Source: Clostridia bacterium (GTDB lineage: Bacteria; Bacillota; Clostridia; Oscillospirales; CAG-272). Taken from it: a stretch of 33,318 nt of DNA. The first letter of the stretch is position 1; every line of letters starts with the position of its first letter. Location of the stretch: assembly GCA_017463405.1 (NCBI GenBank), contig JAFTPJ010000035.1:1-33318 (forward strand). The letters are read 5' to 3'. Below are positions 7,752 to 17,077 of the stretch, piece after piece. Position numbers and translations under genes: made by a program. The notes beneath the pieces are model-generated. The model was not told where the DNA came from, made no database searches, and saw only the letters and a program-made list of their open reading frames with translations.

Positions 7752-9257
7752 TTACTGCTTAATGGCTTCCTTATTCTTCTGAATGACGTCGTGTGCGCCG
7801 CCCTCAACGATGCTCGTCGCAGAAACCAGCGTCAGCACTGCCTTTTCCTGCAGCTCGGGGATCGAGAGTGCACCGCAGTTGCACATCGTAGACTTGACCT
7901 TGGAAAGAGAAAGAGCCACGTTGTCCTTCAGACTGCCCGCATAAGGCACGTAGGAGTCAACGCCCTCCTCGAACGACAGCTTCTTGTCGCCGCCGAGGTC
8001 GTATCTCTGCCAGTTGCGCGCACGTGCCGAGCCCTCGCCCCAGTACTCCTTGTAGTAGGTGCCGCCGATGCTGACCTTGTTGGAGGGGCTTTCGTCAAAG
8101 CGTGCAAAATATCTGCCCAGCATCACGAAGTCAGCACCCATTGCAAGCGCCAGCGTGATGTGATGGTCGTGTACAATACCACCGTCGGAGCATACGGGAA
8201 CGTAGATGCCCGTCTCCTCGAAATATCTGTCGCGCTCTGCGCAAACGTCGATCAGCGCCGTTGCCTGACCGCGACCGATGCCCTTGGTCTCACGGGTGAT
8301 ACAGATGGAGCCGCCGCCGATACCGACCTTGATAAAGTCCGCACCGCACTCGGCAAGGAAACGGAAGCCCGCCGCGTCAACAACGTTACCCGCACCGACC
8401 TTTACAGTGTCACCATATTTTTCACGGATCCACGCGATCGTTCTCTTCTGCCACTCGGAAAAGCCCTCGGAGGAGTCGATGCAAGGCACGTCAACACCCG
8501 CCTCTACCAACGCGGGAACGCGCTCCGCATAGTCACGGGTATTGATGCCTGCGCCGACAACGTATCTCTTCGATGCGTCCAACAGCTCGTTGGGGTTCTG
8601 CTTGTGAGAATCGTAATCCTTGCGGAATACCATGTAGCACAGCTGACCTGCATCATTGATGATCGGCAGGGAGTTGAGCTTGTTATCCCAGATAATATCG
8701 TTTGCTTCCTTAAGGGTAGTCCCCTCCTTTGCGCAAACCAGCTTGGAGAAGGGGGTCATGAACTCGCTGACCTTCGTCGAAGGATCCATACGGCTGACGC
8801 GATAATCTCTGCCGGTAACGATACCGAGCAGCTTGCCCTCGGCTGTTCCGTCATCGGTGATCGCAATGGTGGAGTGCCCCGTTTTTTCCTTGAGCGCCAC
8901 CACGTCTGCCATCGTAGCGTCGGGAGAGAGGTTGGAATCGCTCTTGACAAAGCCCGCCTTGTGATCCTTTGCGCGCTTGACCATTGCCGCCTCGTCCTCG
9001 ATGGATTGAGAGCCATAGATGAAGGAAACGCCGCCCTCGGTTGCGAGCGCGATGGCAAGCTTGTCCCCCGATACCGACTGCATAATTGCAGATACCATGG
9101 GAATGTTCATCATAATCGCGGGTGTTTCACCCTTTTTAAACTTGACCAGCGGAGTCTTGAGAGAGACGTTCGCGGGAACGCATTCGCTGGAGGAATATCC
9201 GGGGATCAAGAGATATTCGTTGAAAGTATGAGACGGTTCGTTGATAAAGGTTGCCAT
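7752..9257 (-). CDS. guaB: inosine-5'-monophosphate dehydrogenase
   Basis: IMPDH oxidises IMP to XMP with NAD+, the committed step to GMP. The 501 residues carry the N-terminal catalytic segment, a two-CBS insert (~100-215, including ITGRD- and MTPF-like turns) and the main TIM barrel. The active-site loop is [12 protein letters not shown] with Cys319; the phosphate site is [10 protein letters not shown]. The mobile flap region reads [13 protein letters not shown], not the usual bacterial YRGMGS-type sequence, so this belongs to a divergent IMPDH branch; NAD/IMP residues look complete. Start ATG 9257 has AAAGGAG upstream and a perfect promoter. It is monocistronic and lies beside the purine operon that makes its substrate. 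Confidence 0.95.
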   Translation of the reverse strand: MATFINEPSHTFNEYLLIPGYSSSECVPANVSLKTPLVKFKKGETPAIMMNIPMVSAIMQSVSGDKLAIALATEGGVSFIYGSQSIEDEAAMVKRAKDHKAGFVKSDSNLSPDATMADVVALKEKTGHSTIAITDDGTAEGKLLGIVTGRDYRVSRMDPSTKVSEFMTPFSKLVCAKEGTTLKEANDIIWDNKLNSLPIINDAGQLCYMVFRKDYDSHKQNPNELLDASKRYVVGAGINTRDYAERVPALVEAGVDVPCIDSSEGFSEWQKRTIAWIREKYGDTVKVGAGNVVDAAGFRFLAECGADFIKVGIGGGSICITRETKGIGRGQATALIDVCAERDRYFEETGIYVPVCSDGGIVHDHHITLALAMGADFVMLGRYFARFDESPSNKVSIGGTYYKEYWGEGSARARNWQRYDLGGDKKLSFEEGVDSYVPYAGSLKDNVALSLSKVKSTMCNCGALSIPELQEKAVLTLVSATSIVEGGAHDVIQKNKEAIKQ

Positions 9258-9294
9258 ATCGGTTTCTCCTTTTTTGGGATGTTATTAACTATAG

Positions 9295-9323
9295 ATTATA
9301 CCATATTTCTCTAGATTTGTCAA
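9295..9323 (-). promoter_or_regulatory. SigmaA-type promoter for guaB
   Basis: On the minus strand TTGACA (9323-9318), 17-base spacer, TATAAT (9300-9295): exact consensus. The start codon lies ~38 bases further downstream (9257). Confidence 0.85.
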
Positions 9324-9410
9324 CTGCCCGCGCGATGTATTTTTTGACAAAAAACGATTCGCCAAAGGTACAGAACAAATACAAAACGACAGATTACGCT
9401 TTCACACCCA

Positions 9411-9445
9411 CCAACAAAAAAGGAACCTCGTTGTTGGCAGTTCCT
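9411..9445 (-). terminator. intrinsic terminator of fhs and the purine operon
   Basis: On the minus strand AGGAACT (9445-9439) pairs with GGTTCCT (9427-9421), followed by TTTTTT. The loop contains CCAACAA (9437-9431), which can pair with TTGTTGG (9417-9411) immediately after the T run, an interleaved pseudoknot-like arrangement. Confidence 0.65.
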
Positions 9446-9462
9446 ATTGAGGGTAGATAATA

Positions 9463-9525
9463 CCCCTTTTTGAAAGTTTTTGAAGGGGCGTGGGGAAACC
9501 CTTTTTTCAAAAAGTTACCCCCACG
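9463..9525. repeat. two abutting palindromes (probable dispersed intergenic repeat)
   Basis: Hairpin one has arms CCCCTT (9463-9468) and AAGGGG (9483-9488). Hairpin two has arms CGTGGGG (9489-9495) and CCCCACG (9519-9525), with inner pairing of CTTTTT and AAAAAG. They lie between the fhs stop and its terminator, with no coding potential. The form resembles GAAAGTTTTTG-type palindromic elements scattered in genomes of gut Clostridia; copy number cannot be seen in one window. Confidence 0.5.
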
Positions 9526-9539
9526 AAAAATCCATTCGA

Positions 9540-11213
9540 TCAGAACAGTCCCGAAATCTTGCCATCTTCATCGACGTCGATGCGTTCTGCGGCGGGGACT
9601 TTGGGAAGTCCGGGCATCGTCATGATGTCACCCGTAAGCGCAACGATAAATCCGGCGCCTGCGGACACCTTGACGTTACGAACGGTCACGGTAAAGCCCT
9701 CGGGCGCACCGAGCTTGGTCGCGTCATCCGAAAAGCTGTATTGCGTTTTCGCCATGCAAACGGGCAGCTTGTCATAGCCGAGGGAGGTCAGCTTGTCGAT
9801 CTCCTTCTTTGCCGCAGGCGCGATCACAACACCGTCGCCTCCGTAGATTTTTTTCACAATCGCCTCGATTTTCTCTACGATCGTACCATTGGTTTCATAG
9901 CTGAAGCGGAAGTCATGCTTTTCCTCGCAAAGGCGTACAACCTCCGCCGCAAGTGCCATACCGCCCTTGCCGCCGTCCGCCCAAACGGTGGACAGCACCA
10001 CGTTAACACCCAGCGCGCGACATTTCTCGATCACAAGCTCGATCTCCGCATCGGTATCGGTCGGAAAACGGTTGACCGCCACCACGCAAGGAAGTCCGTA
10101 GACGTTGCGGATATTGGATACGTGGCGCAATAGGTTCGGCAGTCCCTTGCCCAGCGCCTCCAGATTCTCTGCGCCAAGCTCGGTCTTCGCAACACCGCCA
10201 TGCATCTTGAGCGCACGAACGGTCGCAACCACGACCACCGCATCGGGATTCAAGCCCGCCATACGGCATTTGATATCAAGGAACTTCTCCGCCCCCAAAT
10301 CCGCTCCAAAGCCCGCCTCGGTAACCGCGTAATCGCCCAGCTTCATCGCCATCTTGGTGGCAATGACCGAATTACAGCCGTGTGCGATGTTCGCAAAGGG
10401 GCCGCCGTGTACGAATGCGGGGGTTCCCTCCAGAGTCTGCACAAGATTCGGCTTAAGGGCATCCTTGAGAAGTGCCGCCATCGCGCCAACCGCCTTCAAA
10501 TCTCCCGCCGTCACCGGCTTTTCGTCGTACGTATATGCAACAACGATGCGCGAGAGACGCTCCTTGAGGTCGGAAATCGAGTTGGCAAGACAGAATACCG
10601 CCATGATCTCGGACGCCACCGTAATGTCGTAGCCGTCCTCACGCGGCACGCCGTTGACTCTGCCGCCAAGACCGTCGGTCACAAAGCGGAGCTGACGGTC
10701 GTTCATATCCACGCAACGCTTCCACGTGATGCGTCTGGGATCAATGTTCAGCGCATTTCCCTGATAAATGTGGTTATCCAGCATCGCCGCGAGCAGATTG
10801 TTCGCAGCCCCAATGGCGTGGAAGTCACCCGTAAAATGAAGGTTGATGTCCTCCATCGGCACAACCTGTGCGTAGCCGCCGCCTGCGGCACCGCCCTTGA
10901 CACCGAACACGGGACCCAGTGACGGCTCACGCAATGCAACGACGCAATTCTTACCGATGCGGCGCATACCGTCGGCAAGACCGATGGTCGTGGTGGTCTT
11001 TCCCTCGCCCGCAGGCGTGGGCGTAATCGCCGTAACGAGTACGAGCTTTCCGTTCCCTCTCGGGCTGTCCTTCAGCAGTGCGTAATCGACCTTTGCCTTA
11101 TATTTTCCGTACTGCTCCAGATAATCGTCCCCAACACCCGCGACCTTCGCGATCTCGGTGATGGGCTGCATCTTCGCGCTCTGCGCGATCTCAATATCGG
11201 ATAAATATGCCAT
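9540..11213 (-). CDS. fhs: formate-tetrahydrofolate ligase
   Basis: Fhs makes 10-formyl-THF from formate, THF and ATP. The 557-residue length and sequence fit the family: N-terminal [18 protein letters not shown]-loop TPAGEGKT at 66-73, and the conserved [17 protein letters not shown] and HFTGDFHAI segments. It is the last gene of the purine operon, 15 bases after purL, with GGGAGTG ahead of ATG 11213. The context says its 10-formyl-THF feeds the two formyl transfers carried out by PurN and the AICAR transformylase upstream in the same transcript. Other one-carbon roles (acetogenic or glycine metabolism) cannot be excluded. Confidence 0.97.
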   Translation of the reverse strand: MAYLSDIEIAQSAKMQPITEIAKVAGVGDDYLEQYGKYKAKVDYALLKDSPRGNGKLVLVTAITPTPAGEGKTTTTIGLADGMRRIGKNCVVALREPSLGPVFGVKGGAAGGGYAQVVPMEDINLHFTGDFHAIGAANNLLAAMLDNHIYQGNALNIDPRRITWKRCVDMNDRQLRFVTDGLGGRVNGVPREDGYDITVASEIMAVFCLANSISDLKERLSRIVVAYTYDEKPVTAGDLKAVGAMAALLKDALKPNLVQTLEGTPAFVHGGPFANIAHGCNSVIATKMAMKLGDYAVTEAGFGADLGAEKFLDIKCRMAGLNPDAVVVVATVRALKMHGGVAKTELGAENLEALGKGLPNLLRHVSNIRNVYGLPCVVAVNRFPTDTDAEIELVIEKCRALGVNVVLSTVWADGGKGGMALAAEVVRLCEEKHDFRFSYETNGTIVEKIEAIVKKIYGGDGVVIAPAAKKEIDKLTSLGYDKLPVCMAKTQYSFSDDATKLGAPEGFTVTVRNVKVSAGAGFIVALTGDIMTMPGLPKVPAAERIDVDEDGKISGLF

Positions 11214-11228
11214 TTTTCATCACTCCCA

Positions 11229-14200
11229 TTAACGGAAATATTTGACTGCGGACGCAAACAGCTGCATGTCGTAAAGACCGTCGACATTCTTGTAAAGATC
11301 CTTTCCGATACGCTCGCTGTGTCCCATTTTACCCAGAACTCTACCGTCGGGCGAAGTGATACCCTCGACCGCCAGAACCGAGCCGTTGGGGTTGAATGCG
11401 GTATCCATTGTAGGATTGCCCGCAAGATCTACATACTGTGTTGCGATCTGTCCGTTCTCTGCCAGCTGCTTCACAAGCTCCTCGGAGCAAAGGAAACGCC
11501 CCTCGCCGTGCGAGATCGGAACGGTATAGATCTGCCCTACCTCGGTGCCTGCAAGCCACGGAGACTTGTTGGTGCACACGCGGGTGCGCACCAGCTTGGA
11601 CTGGTGACGGCTGATGACGTTGTAGGTCAGCGTCGGGCAATTTTCGTCGGTATCAATGATCTTGCCGTAAGGAACAAGTCCCAGTTTGATCAATGCCTGG
11701 AAGCCGTTACAAATGCCCAGCATCAAGCCGTCACGGTCATTCAGCAGATGCGCCACCTGCTCCTTGATCTCGGGATTGCGGAAGAACGCCGTGATGAACT
11801 TCGCCGAGCCGTCGGGCTCGTCGCCGCCTGAAAATCCGCCGGGGATAAAGACCATCTGGCTCTCGGAAAGCTTCTTCGACACCGTCTCCACACTTCTTGC
11901 CACACCCTCGGCGGTCAGATTGCGGATGACAACGATGTCAGCCTCAGCGCCCGCCGCCTCGACGGCACGTGCGGAATCATATTCACAGTTGGTACCCGGG
12001 AACACGGGAATGAGCACCTTGGGGCGCGCACACTTGATCGCAGGAGCCGCCGTACAGCCCCCCTGATATGCGAACGTCGTCAACGCGCCCTTTGCGGGTG
12101 CTTGTGTAGGATACACGTCCTCAAGCGTTGCCTCGTTGAGAGCAAGCAGCTCTGCAACCGTCGCACGCTCACCGTCCAGCACGATCTCGGTAGCCTCGGT
12201 GGTCATACCAATCTTCATCGCGTACGCGCAATCCACGTCAGCGTCCAACTCTGCCACAATAAAATCCTGCATCATGCCGTTGTACCAGTCGTTTCCAACC
12301 GCACCGTTTGACGCAAAGCCGATTTCGTTACCGAAGGACATCTTCATAACCGCCTCGGCAAGACCGTTCTCCACAGCCCATGCTGCCTTAACCCTGCCCT
12401 TTTTGCAGAGCTCGTGGAACGCCTCCCAAGCCGCCTTTGTGGAGTCGGGTGTCTCGTCCTTGGGTGCAAACAGATATACAGGGTGTCCCGCAGCCTTGAA
12501 TTCGGGCGAGAGCACGTCACCTGCCTTGATCGGAGCAATCGCAAAGGAGATCAGCGTAGGAGGCACATCCAAATCAAGGAACGTACCCGACATCGAGTCC
12601 TTGCCGCCGATCGCGCCCGCATTCAGCTCCAGCTGTGCGTCCATCGCACCAAGGAGCGCCGCCATGGGCTTACCCCAGCGTGCCGGCTCCTGACGCAGCT
12701 TTTCAAAGAATTCCTGCAGCGTCAGGTACGCGTCCTTATAATCGGCACCCGCCGCCACAATTTTCGCCATCGAATGATACACCGCCGTATGCGCGCCGAC
12801 GTAAGGATCGACACTCATCAGATCGGCATCCAAACCCCAAGCCATCACGCTTGCCTGGTCTGTCATCTGTCCCGGAAGCATCGGCAACAGCGCCGCCATT
12901 GCCTGCGCGGGGGTTCTTTGCGTCTTGCCGCCGAAGGGCATAAGCACAGATCCCGCACCGATCGAACCGTCGAATCTCTCGACAAGGCCTCGACGGCTCG
13001 CGGTCTTAAGATCGCTTGCCATTTCACGAAGATCACCGTACAGTGCCTTCGAGAGCACCGAAAGATCCTTTTTTGTAACCTCTGCCACCGCATGCTTGTC
13101 TGCACCGTTGGTATTGAGGAATGCGCGGGAAAGATCCGCTACGGTCTGTCCCTTCCATGACATCACCATACGTGCCTCCTCGGTTACGGTCGCCACACGA
13201 TACGCCTCAAGGTTCTCCGCCTCTGCATACGCGATAAACTTGTCCGCATCCTCTGCGGCAACCACGACAGCCATACGCTCCTGCGACTCGGAGATCGCAA
13301 GCTCGGTGCCGTCAAGTCCGTCGTACTTCTTACGAACGGCGTCAAGCTCGATACGAAGTCCGTCGGCAAGCTCGCCGATCGCAACCGACACACCGCCCGC
13401 ACCGAAGTCGTTGCAGCGCTTGATCAAACGGGTGACGTTGGCATCGCGGAACAGGCGCTGGATCTTTCTCTCCTCGGGCGCGTTACCCTTCTGCACCTCG
13501 GATGCCATGGTGGTCAGAGACTTCATGTTATGACTCTTGGACGAGCCGGTCGCGCCGCCGATACCGTCGCGTCCGGTGCGTCCGCCAAGAAGAATGATCA
13601 CGTCACCGGGCGCGGGGCGTTCGCGGCGGACGTTGTATGCGGGTGCGGCAGCCACAACGGCACCGCACTCCAGGCGCTTCGCAACGTACCCGTCGTGGTA
13701 AACCTCCGCGACGTGTCCCGTAGCGAGACCGATCTGGTTACCGTAGGAGGAATATCCCGCCGCGGCAGTCTGGCACAGCTTTCTCTGCGGCAGCTTGCCG
13801 GGAATCGTGTCCGCGATCGCGCGACGGGGGTCACCCGCACCCGTAACACGCATTGCCTGATGAACGTACGCGCGTCCCGACAGTGGATCACGGATACAGC
13901 CACCGATACAGGTTGCCGCACCTCCAAAAGGCTCGATCTCGGTGGGATGGTTGTGCGTCTCGTTCTTGAACATCAGAAGCCAATCCTGCTCCTCACCGTT
14001 GACCGTTGCCGTAACGTGGATCGAGCAGGCGTTGATCTCCTCACTCTCGTCCAATTCGGGCAGCTTGCCGCGCTTTTTCAGCGTCTTGACCGCGATGGTC
14101 GCAATGTCCATCAGCGTCTGCGGACGCGCGGCAGCCTTCTCCTCACCGTACACCTCCACGCGTGCCGCGAGATAACGCTCGTATGCGCGTGCCACGGCAG

Positions 14201-14918
14201 GATCATCGATCTTCACGCTGTCGATGTGCGTCGAGAAGGTCGTGTGACGGCAGTGATCCGACCAGTAGGTATCCACCACACGGATCTCGGTGATGGTGGG
14301 ATCACGGTGCTCTTCATTCTTGAAATAATTCTGCAAAAATTTCAGATCGTCCAGATCCATTGCAAGCCCCAGGCTGTCGAGCAAGGCGGAAAGCCCCGCC
14401 TCGTCCAGTGCCGTAAAGCCTTCTACGGTCGCAACGGTCGTGGGCGTGCCATATTCGATCGCCAGCGTCTCGGGCTTCTCAAGGCTCGCCTCGCGGCTCT
14501 CCACGGCATTGATGACGTACTTTTTAATCGTTGCCACATCCTCGGCACTCAATTCACCGTCGAGGATATAAACCTTCGCCGAGCGAACGGTGGGACGCTC
14601 ACCCTGGCTCTGCAGCTGAATGCACTGCGCCGCAGAGTCTGCTCTCTGGTCAAACTGACCGGGCAGAGGCTCGACGGCAAACACTACACCGCCTTTTGCG
14701 TCGTAATCTGCGGTTGCAGCATCGAGTTGAGGCTCGGAGAATACCGTGTGCACCGCCGCCTCAAACTGTGCCTCGGTGATATTTTCAGCGTCGTAGCGGT
14801 TGAGGATACGCACGGAGTTCAACCCCTTGATCCCCAACAGATTTTTCAGCTCACCGCACAACGCGTTCGCCTCGTGTGCCAACTCCGCTCTCTTTTCAAC
14901 GTAAATTCTGTAAACCAT
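11229..14918 (-). CDS. purL: phosphoribosylformylglycinamidine synthase, single-chain large form
   Basis: It converts FGAR, glutamine and ATP to FGAM. At 1229 residues this is the long form that fuses the PurS-like N-terminal region, the two AIRS-like synthetase halves and a C-terminal class I glutamine amidotransferase, so no separate purS or purQ is needed. Visible motifs are NETHNHPTEIEPFGGAATC in the ATP site region, GGKDSMSGT, and in the amidotransferase VFPGTNCEYD, the nucleophile Cys in GICNGFQ and the His of SHGEGRF. ATG 14918 lies 3 bases after the purD stop, with GGAGGA inside the end of purD, so translation is probably coupled. Confidence 0.97.
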   Translation of the reverse strand: MVYRIYVEKRAELAHEANALCGELKNLLGIKGLNSVRILNRYDAENITEAQFEAAVHTVFSEPQLDAATADYDAKGGVVFAVEPLPGQFDQRADSAAQCIQLQSQGERPTVRSAKVYILDGELSAEDVATIKKYVINAVESREASLEKPETLAIEYGTPTTVATVEGFTALDEAGLSALLDSLGLAMDLDDLKFLQNYFKNEEHRDPTITEIRVVDTYWSDHCRHTTFSTHIDSVKIDDPAVARAYERYLAARVEVYGEEKAAARPQTLMDIATIAVKTLKKRGKLPELDESEEINACSIHVTATVNGEEQDWLLMFKNETHNHPTEIEPFGGAATCIGGCIRDPLSGRAYVHQAMRVTGAGDPRRAIADTIPGKLPQRKLCQTAAAGYSSYGNQIGLATGHVAEVYHDGYVAKRLECGAVVAAAPAYNVRRERPAPGDVIILLGGRTGRDGIGGATGSSKSHNMKSLTTMASEVQKGNAPEERKIQRLFRDANVTRLIKRCNDFGAGGVSVAIGELADGLRIELDAVRKKYDGLDGTELAISESQERMAVVVAAEDADKFIAYAEAENLEAYRVATVTEEARMVMSWKGQTVADLSRAFLNTNGADKHAVAEVTKKDLSVLSKALYGDLREMASDLKTASRRGLVERFDGSIGAGSVLMPFGGKTQRTPAQAMAALLPMLPGQMTDQASVMAWGLDADLMSVDPYVGAHTAVYHSMAKIVAAGADYKDAYLTLQEFFEKLRQEPARWGKPMAALLGAMDAQLELNAGAIGGKDSMSGTFLDLDVPPTLISFAIAPIKAGDVLSPEFKAAGHPVYLFAPKDETPDSTKAAWEAFHELCKKGRVKAAWAVENGLAEAVMKMSFGNEIGFASNGAVGNDWYNGMMQDFIVAELDADVDCAYAMKIGMTTEATEIVLDGERATVAELLALNEATLEDVYPTQAPAKGALTTFAYQGGCTAAPAIKCARPKVLIPVFPGTNCEYDSARAVEAAGAEADIVVIRNLTAEGVARSVETVSKKLSESQMVFIPGGFSGGDEPDGSAKFITAFFRNPEIKEQVAHLLNDRDGLMLGICNGFQALIKLGLVPYGKIIDTDENCPTLTYNVISRHQSKLVRTRVCTNKSPWLAGTEVGQIYTVPISHGEGRFLCSEELVKQLAENGQIATQYVDLAGNPTMDTAFNPNGSVLAVEGITSPDGRVLGKMGHSERIGKDLYKNVDGLYDMQLFASAVKYFR

Positions 14919-14921
14919 AAA

Positions 14922-16190
14922 TCAGTTTCCTCCCGCCTTTATAGCGCGCGCACCGATATCGTTGCGGTAGTACGCGTTACCGAACTGAATTTTCTTGACC
15001 CTTGCATACGATGCCTCGATCGCATTTCCCAGCGTGTCCGCTACCGCCGTCACACCGAGCACGCGTCCGCCGCTCGTCACAAGATTGCCGTCCTTGATTG
15101 CCGCACCCGCCACGTAAACGGAGGGAGCTATGTCCTCGGGGATTGCAATCTCGTATCCCTTTTCATACGCTGTGGGATATCCCTTCGACGCCATGATCAC
15201 ACAGCATGCGTGCGCATCGGCGAACTTCACCTCGCACGCGTCCAACGTTCCGTTCGTAGTCGCCTGCATCACAGTGAGCAGATCACTCGAAAGAAGAGGC
15301 AGAACCACCTGCGTCTCGGGGTCGCCGAAGCGACAGTTGTATTCGATCACCTTCGGACCGTTCTCGGTCAGCATCAAGCCGAAATAGAGGCATCCCTTGA
15401 AGGTTCTGCCCTCAGCGTTCATTGCGTTGATCGTCGGCAGAAAGATCTCCTTCATGCAACGCTCCGCAATATCCTTCGTATAGTAAGGGTTAGGCGCGAC
15501 GGTACCCATACCGCCCGTGTTCAGCCCCGTGTCGTTATCCCCCGCGCGCTTGTGGTCCATTGAGGAAACCATCGGCACGACGGTCTTGCCGTCGGTAAAG
15601 GACAGCACCGACACCTCGGGACCCGTGAGAAATTCCTCGATGACGATGTGATCGCCGCTCGCACCGAACACCTTGTCCTCCATCATGGACCTGACCGCCT
15701 CCTTTGCCTCGTCGCGCGTCATCGCAATGATGACGCCCTTGCCGAGTGCCAGACCGTCCGCCTTGATGACCGTGGGAATGGGCGCGGTTTCAAGGTACAC
15801 CAGTGCCGAGTTCATGTCGTCGAACACCTCGTACGCCGCGGTCGGAATACCGTATTTTTTCATCAGATTCTTGGAGAAGACCTTACTTCCCTCAATGATC
15901 GCCGCATTTGCGCGCGGACCAAAGCAAGGAATGCCCTTTGCCTCCAGCGCGTCGACAGCCCCCAGCACCAACGGGTCGTCGGGAGCGACCACCGCGTAGT
16001 CGATGCCGTTTGCAACCGCAAAATCGACGGTCTTATCAATCTCCTTCGCGCCGATATCCACACAAATCGCGTCTGCAGCGATACCGCCGTTTCCGGGCAA
16101 CGCGTAGATCTCGGTCACGCTTTTGTTTTCCTTCAATTTTTTGATGATGGCGTGTTCACGTCCGCCGCCACCGACAACCATGATCTTCAT
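14922..16190 (-). CDS. purD: phosphoribosylamine-glycine ligase (GAR synthetase)
   Basis: It makes GAR from phosphoribosylamine, glycine and ATP. The 422 residues have the N-terminal GGGGREHA motif, the ATP-grasp centre with KADGLALGKGV and the C-terminal CRFGDPETQ motif. ATG 16190 is preferred over an adjacent in-frame TTG (16193), since AGGAGAG precedes it and MKIMVVGGGGREH is the usual N terminus. A 40-base gap separates it from the isomerase-like gene upstream, and purL follows almost without a gap. Confidence 0.97.
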   Translation of the reverse strand: MKIMVVGGGGREHAIIKKLKENKSVTEIYALPGNGGIAADAICVDIGAKEIDKTVDFAVANGIDYAVVAPDDPLVLGAVDALEAKGIPCFGPRANAAIIEGSKVFSKNLMKKYGIPTAAYEVFDDMNSALVYLETAPIPTVIKADGLALGKGVIIAMTRDEAKEAVRSMMEDKVFGASGDHIVIEEFLTGPEVSVLSFTDGKTVVPMVSSMDHKRAGDNDTGLNTGGMGTVAPNPYYTKDIAERCMKEIFLPTINAMNAEGRTFKGCLYFGLMLTENGPKVIEYNCRFGDPETQVVLPLLSSDLLTVMQATTNGTLDACEVKFADAHACCVIMASKGYPTAYEKGYEIAIPEDIAPSVYVAGAAIKDGNLVTSGGRVLGVTAVADTLGNAIEASYARVKKIQFGNAYYRNDIGARAIKAGGN

Positions 16191-16230
16191 CAATGCTCTC
16201 CTAATTCAAATTCAATATGTCGCGCATGGG

Positions 16231-17064
16231 TCACTCACAGCGCATCAAATACTCATAACAGCTTTGAATATAGCGAATCTTTGCCGCGCGCAATTCGAGA
16301 GGAATGCGCCATTCGCCGGGAATCTCCAGATTGAACAATCCGTCATATCCCACCTCGCGCAACGCGCGTACAACCTCGCAAAAATCCACCTTGCCGCATG
16401 TGAACGGCATCAAGTGCTGATCTCTCTCGCCCTCGTTGTCTGCAATATGCAATGCCTTTAGCTTACTGCCTGCCTTTAAGATAAATTCTCGTTGGTTTTT
16501 ATCCGTCAAATTCAAATGACCTGTGTCAAGACAGATTCCAAATTTGTTGCTTCCAACACGCTCGATAATATACAGCAGATCATCAGCATTCTTATCTACC
16601 AACTCTTTTTCATCAGGGGTGTGCGGGCGAAGGTTTTCTAAACAAACCGTAACATCCTTATCCTTTATATATTCTGCTAAAATGCGCAGTTTCTCAATAT
16701 TTTTTTCAACTTTTTCTTGTCTGCTGAAGGTAGTGCCAACCAGATTGTCGCAATGCAGAACCATATTGCGGATGCCGATCGCCTCGTACAGATCAACCCA
16801 GCGGAACAGCTTCTCCATCGCATCCGCATCTGTACAAATGTGAATGTTCAGCCACAAATGCCCCTGCGGAACAGAAAAATTCTGTTCCCGCAAAAAACGT
16901 GCAAACGTGCGTCCCGTGGCGACAACGTCGTCACTGCGCTTCAACAGCGCCTCACCGTGCTCATCCGACAGCTCACACGCGCGGATACCGTTTTTCGCAA
17001 GCTCCTTTACGGCATCCTCGGGCGACATGTCGTAATAATACGTGGACCAAATACTCAATTCCAT
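16231..17064 (-). CDS. sugar phosphate isomerase/epimerase-like TIM barrel protein (AP endonuclease 2 family)
   Basis: A 277-residue xylose-isomerase-like TIM barrel. Probable metal ligands are complete and in order: Glu in VCLENLRPH, Asp/His in GICLDTGHLNL, His/Asp in LHIADNEGERDQH and Glu in FNLEIPGE. It has no signal peptide. It lies inside the purine operon, 13 bases after the AICAR transformylase and 40 bases before purD, with AAAGGGT ahead of ATG 17064. Its middle part is clearly more AT-rich (about 40% GC in 16501-16560 by hand count) than purD (about 65% in 15961-16020), suggesting later insertion. No purine step is known to need such an enzyme. Its reaction is unknown; a link to ribose-phosphate or nucleoside sugar supply is only speculation. 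Confidence 0.8.
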   Translation of the reverse strand: MELSIWSTYYYDMSPEDAVKELAKNGIRACELSDEHGEALLKRSDDVVATGRTFARFLREQNFSVPQGHLWLNIHICTDADAMEKLFRWVDLYEAIGIRNMVLHCDNLVGTTFSRQEKVEKNIEKLRILAEYIKDKDVTVCLENLRPHTPDEKELVDKNADDLLYIIERVGSNKFGICLDTGHLNLTDKNQREFILKAGSKLKALHIADNEGERDQHLMPFTCGKVDFCEVVRALREVGYDGLFNLEIPGEWRIPLELRAAKIRYIQSCYEYLMRCE

Positions 17065-17077
17065 TTTGTGTACCCTT

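Noticed and set aside
7746..9314. 522-codon open frame opposite guaB
   Set aside because: Antisense to a clear IMPDH with promoter and ribosome site; no family resemblance.
13530..15563. 677-codon open frame opposite purL and purD
   Set aside because: Shadow of two certain genes, biased composition, spans the purD-purL junction.
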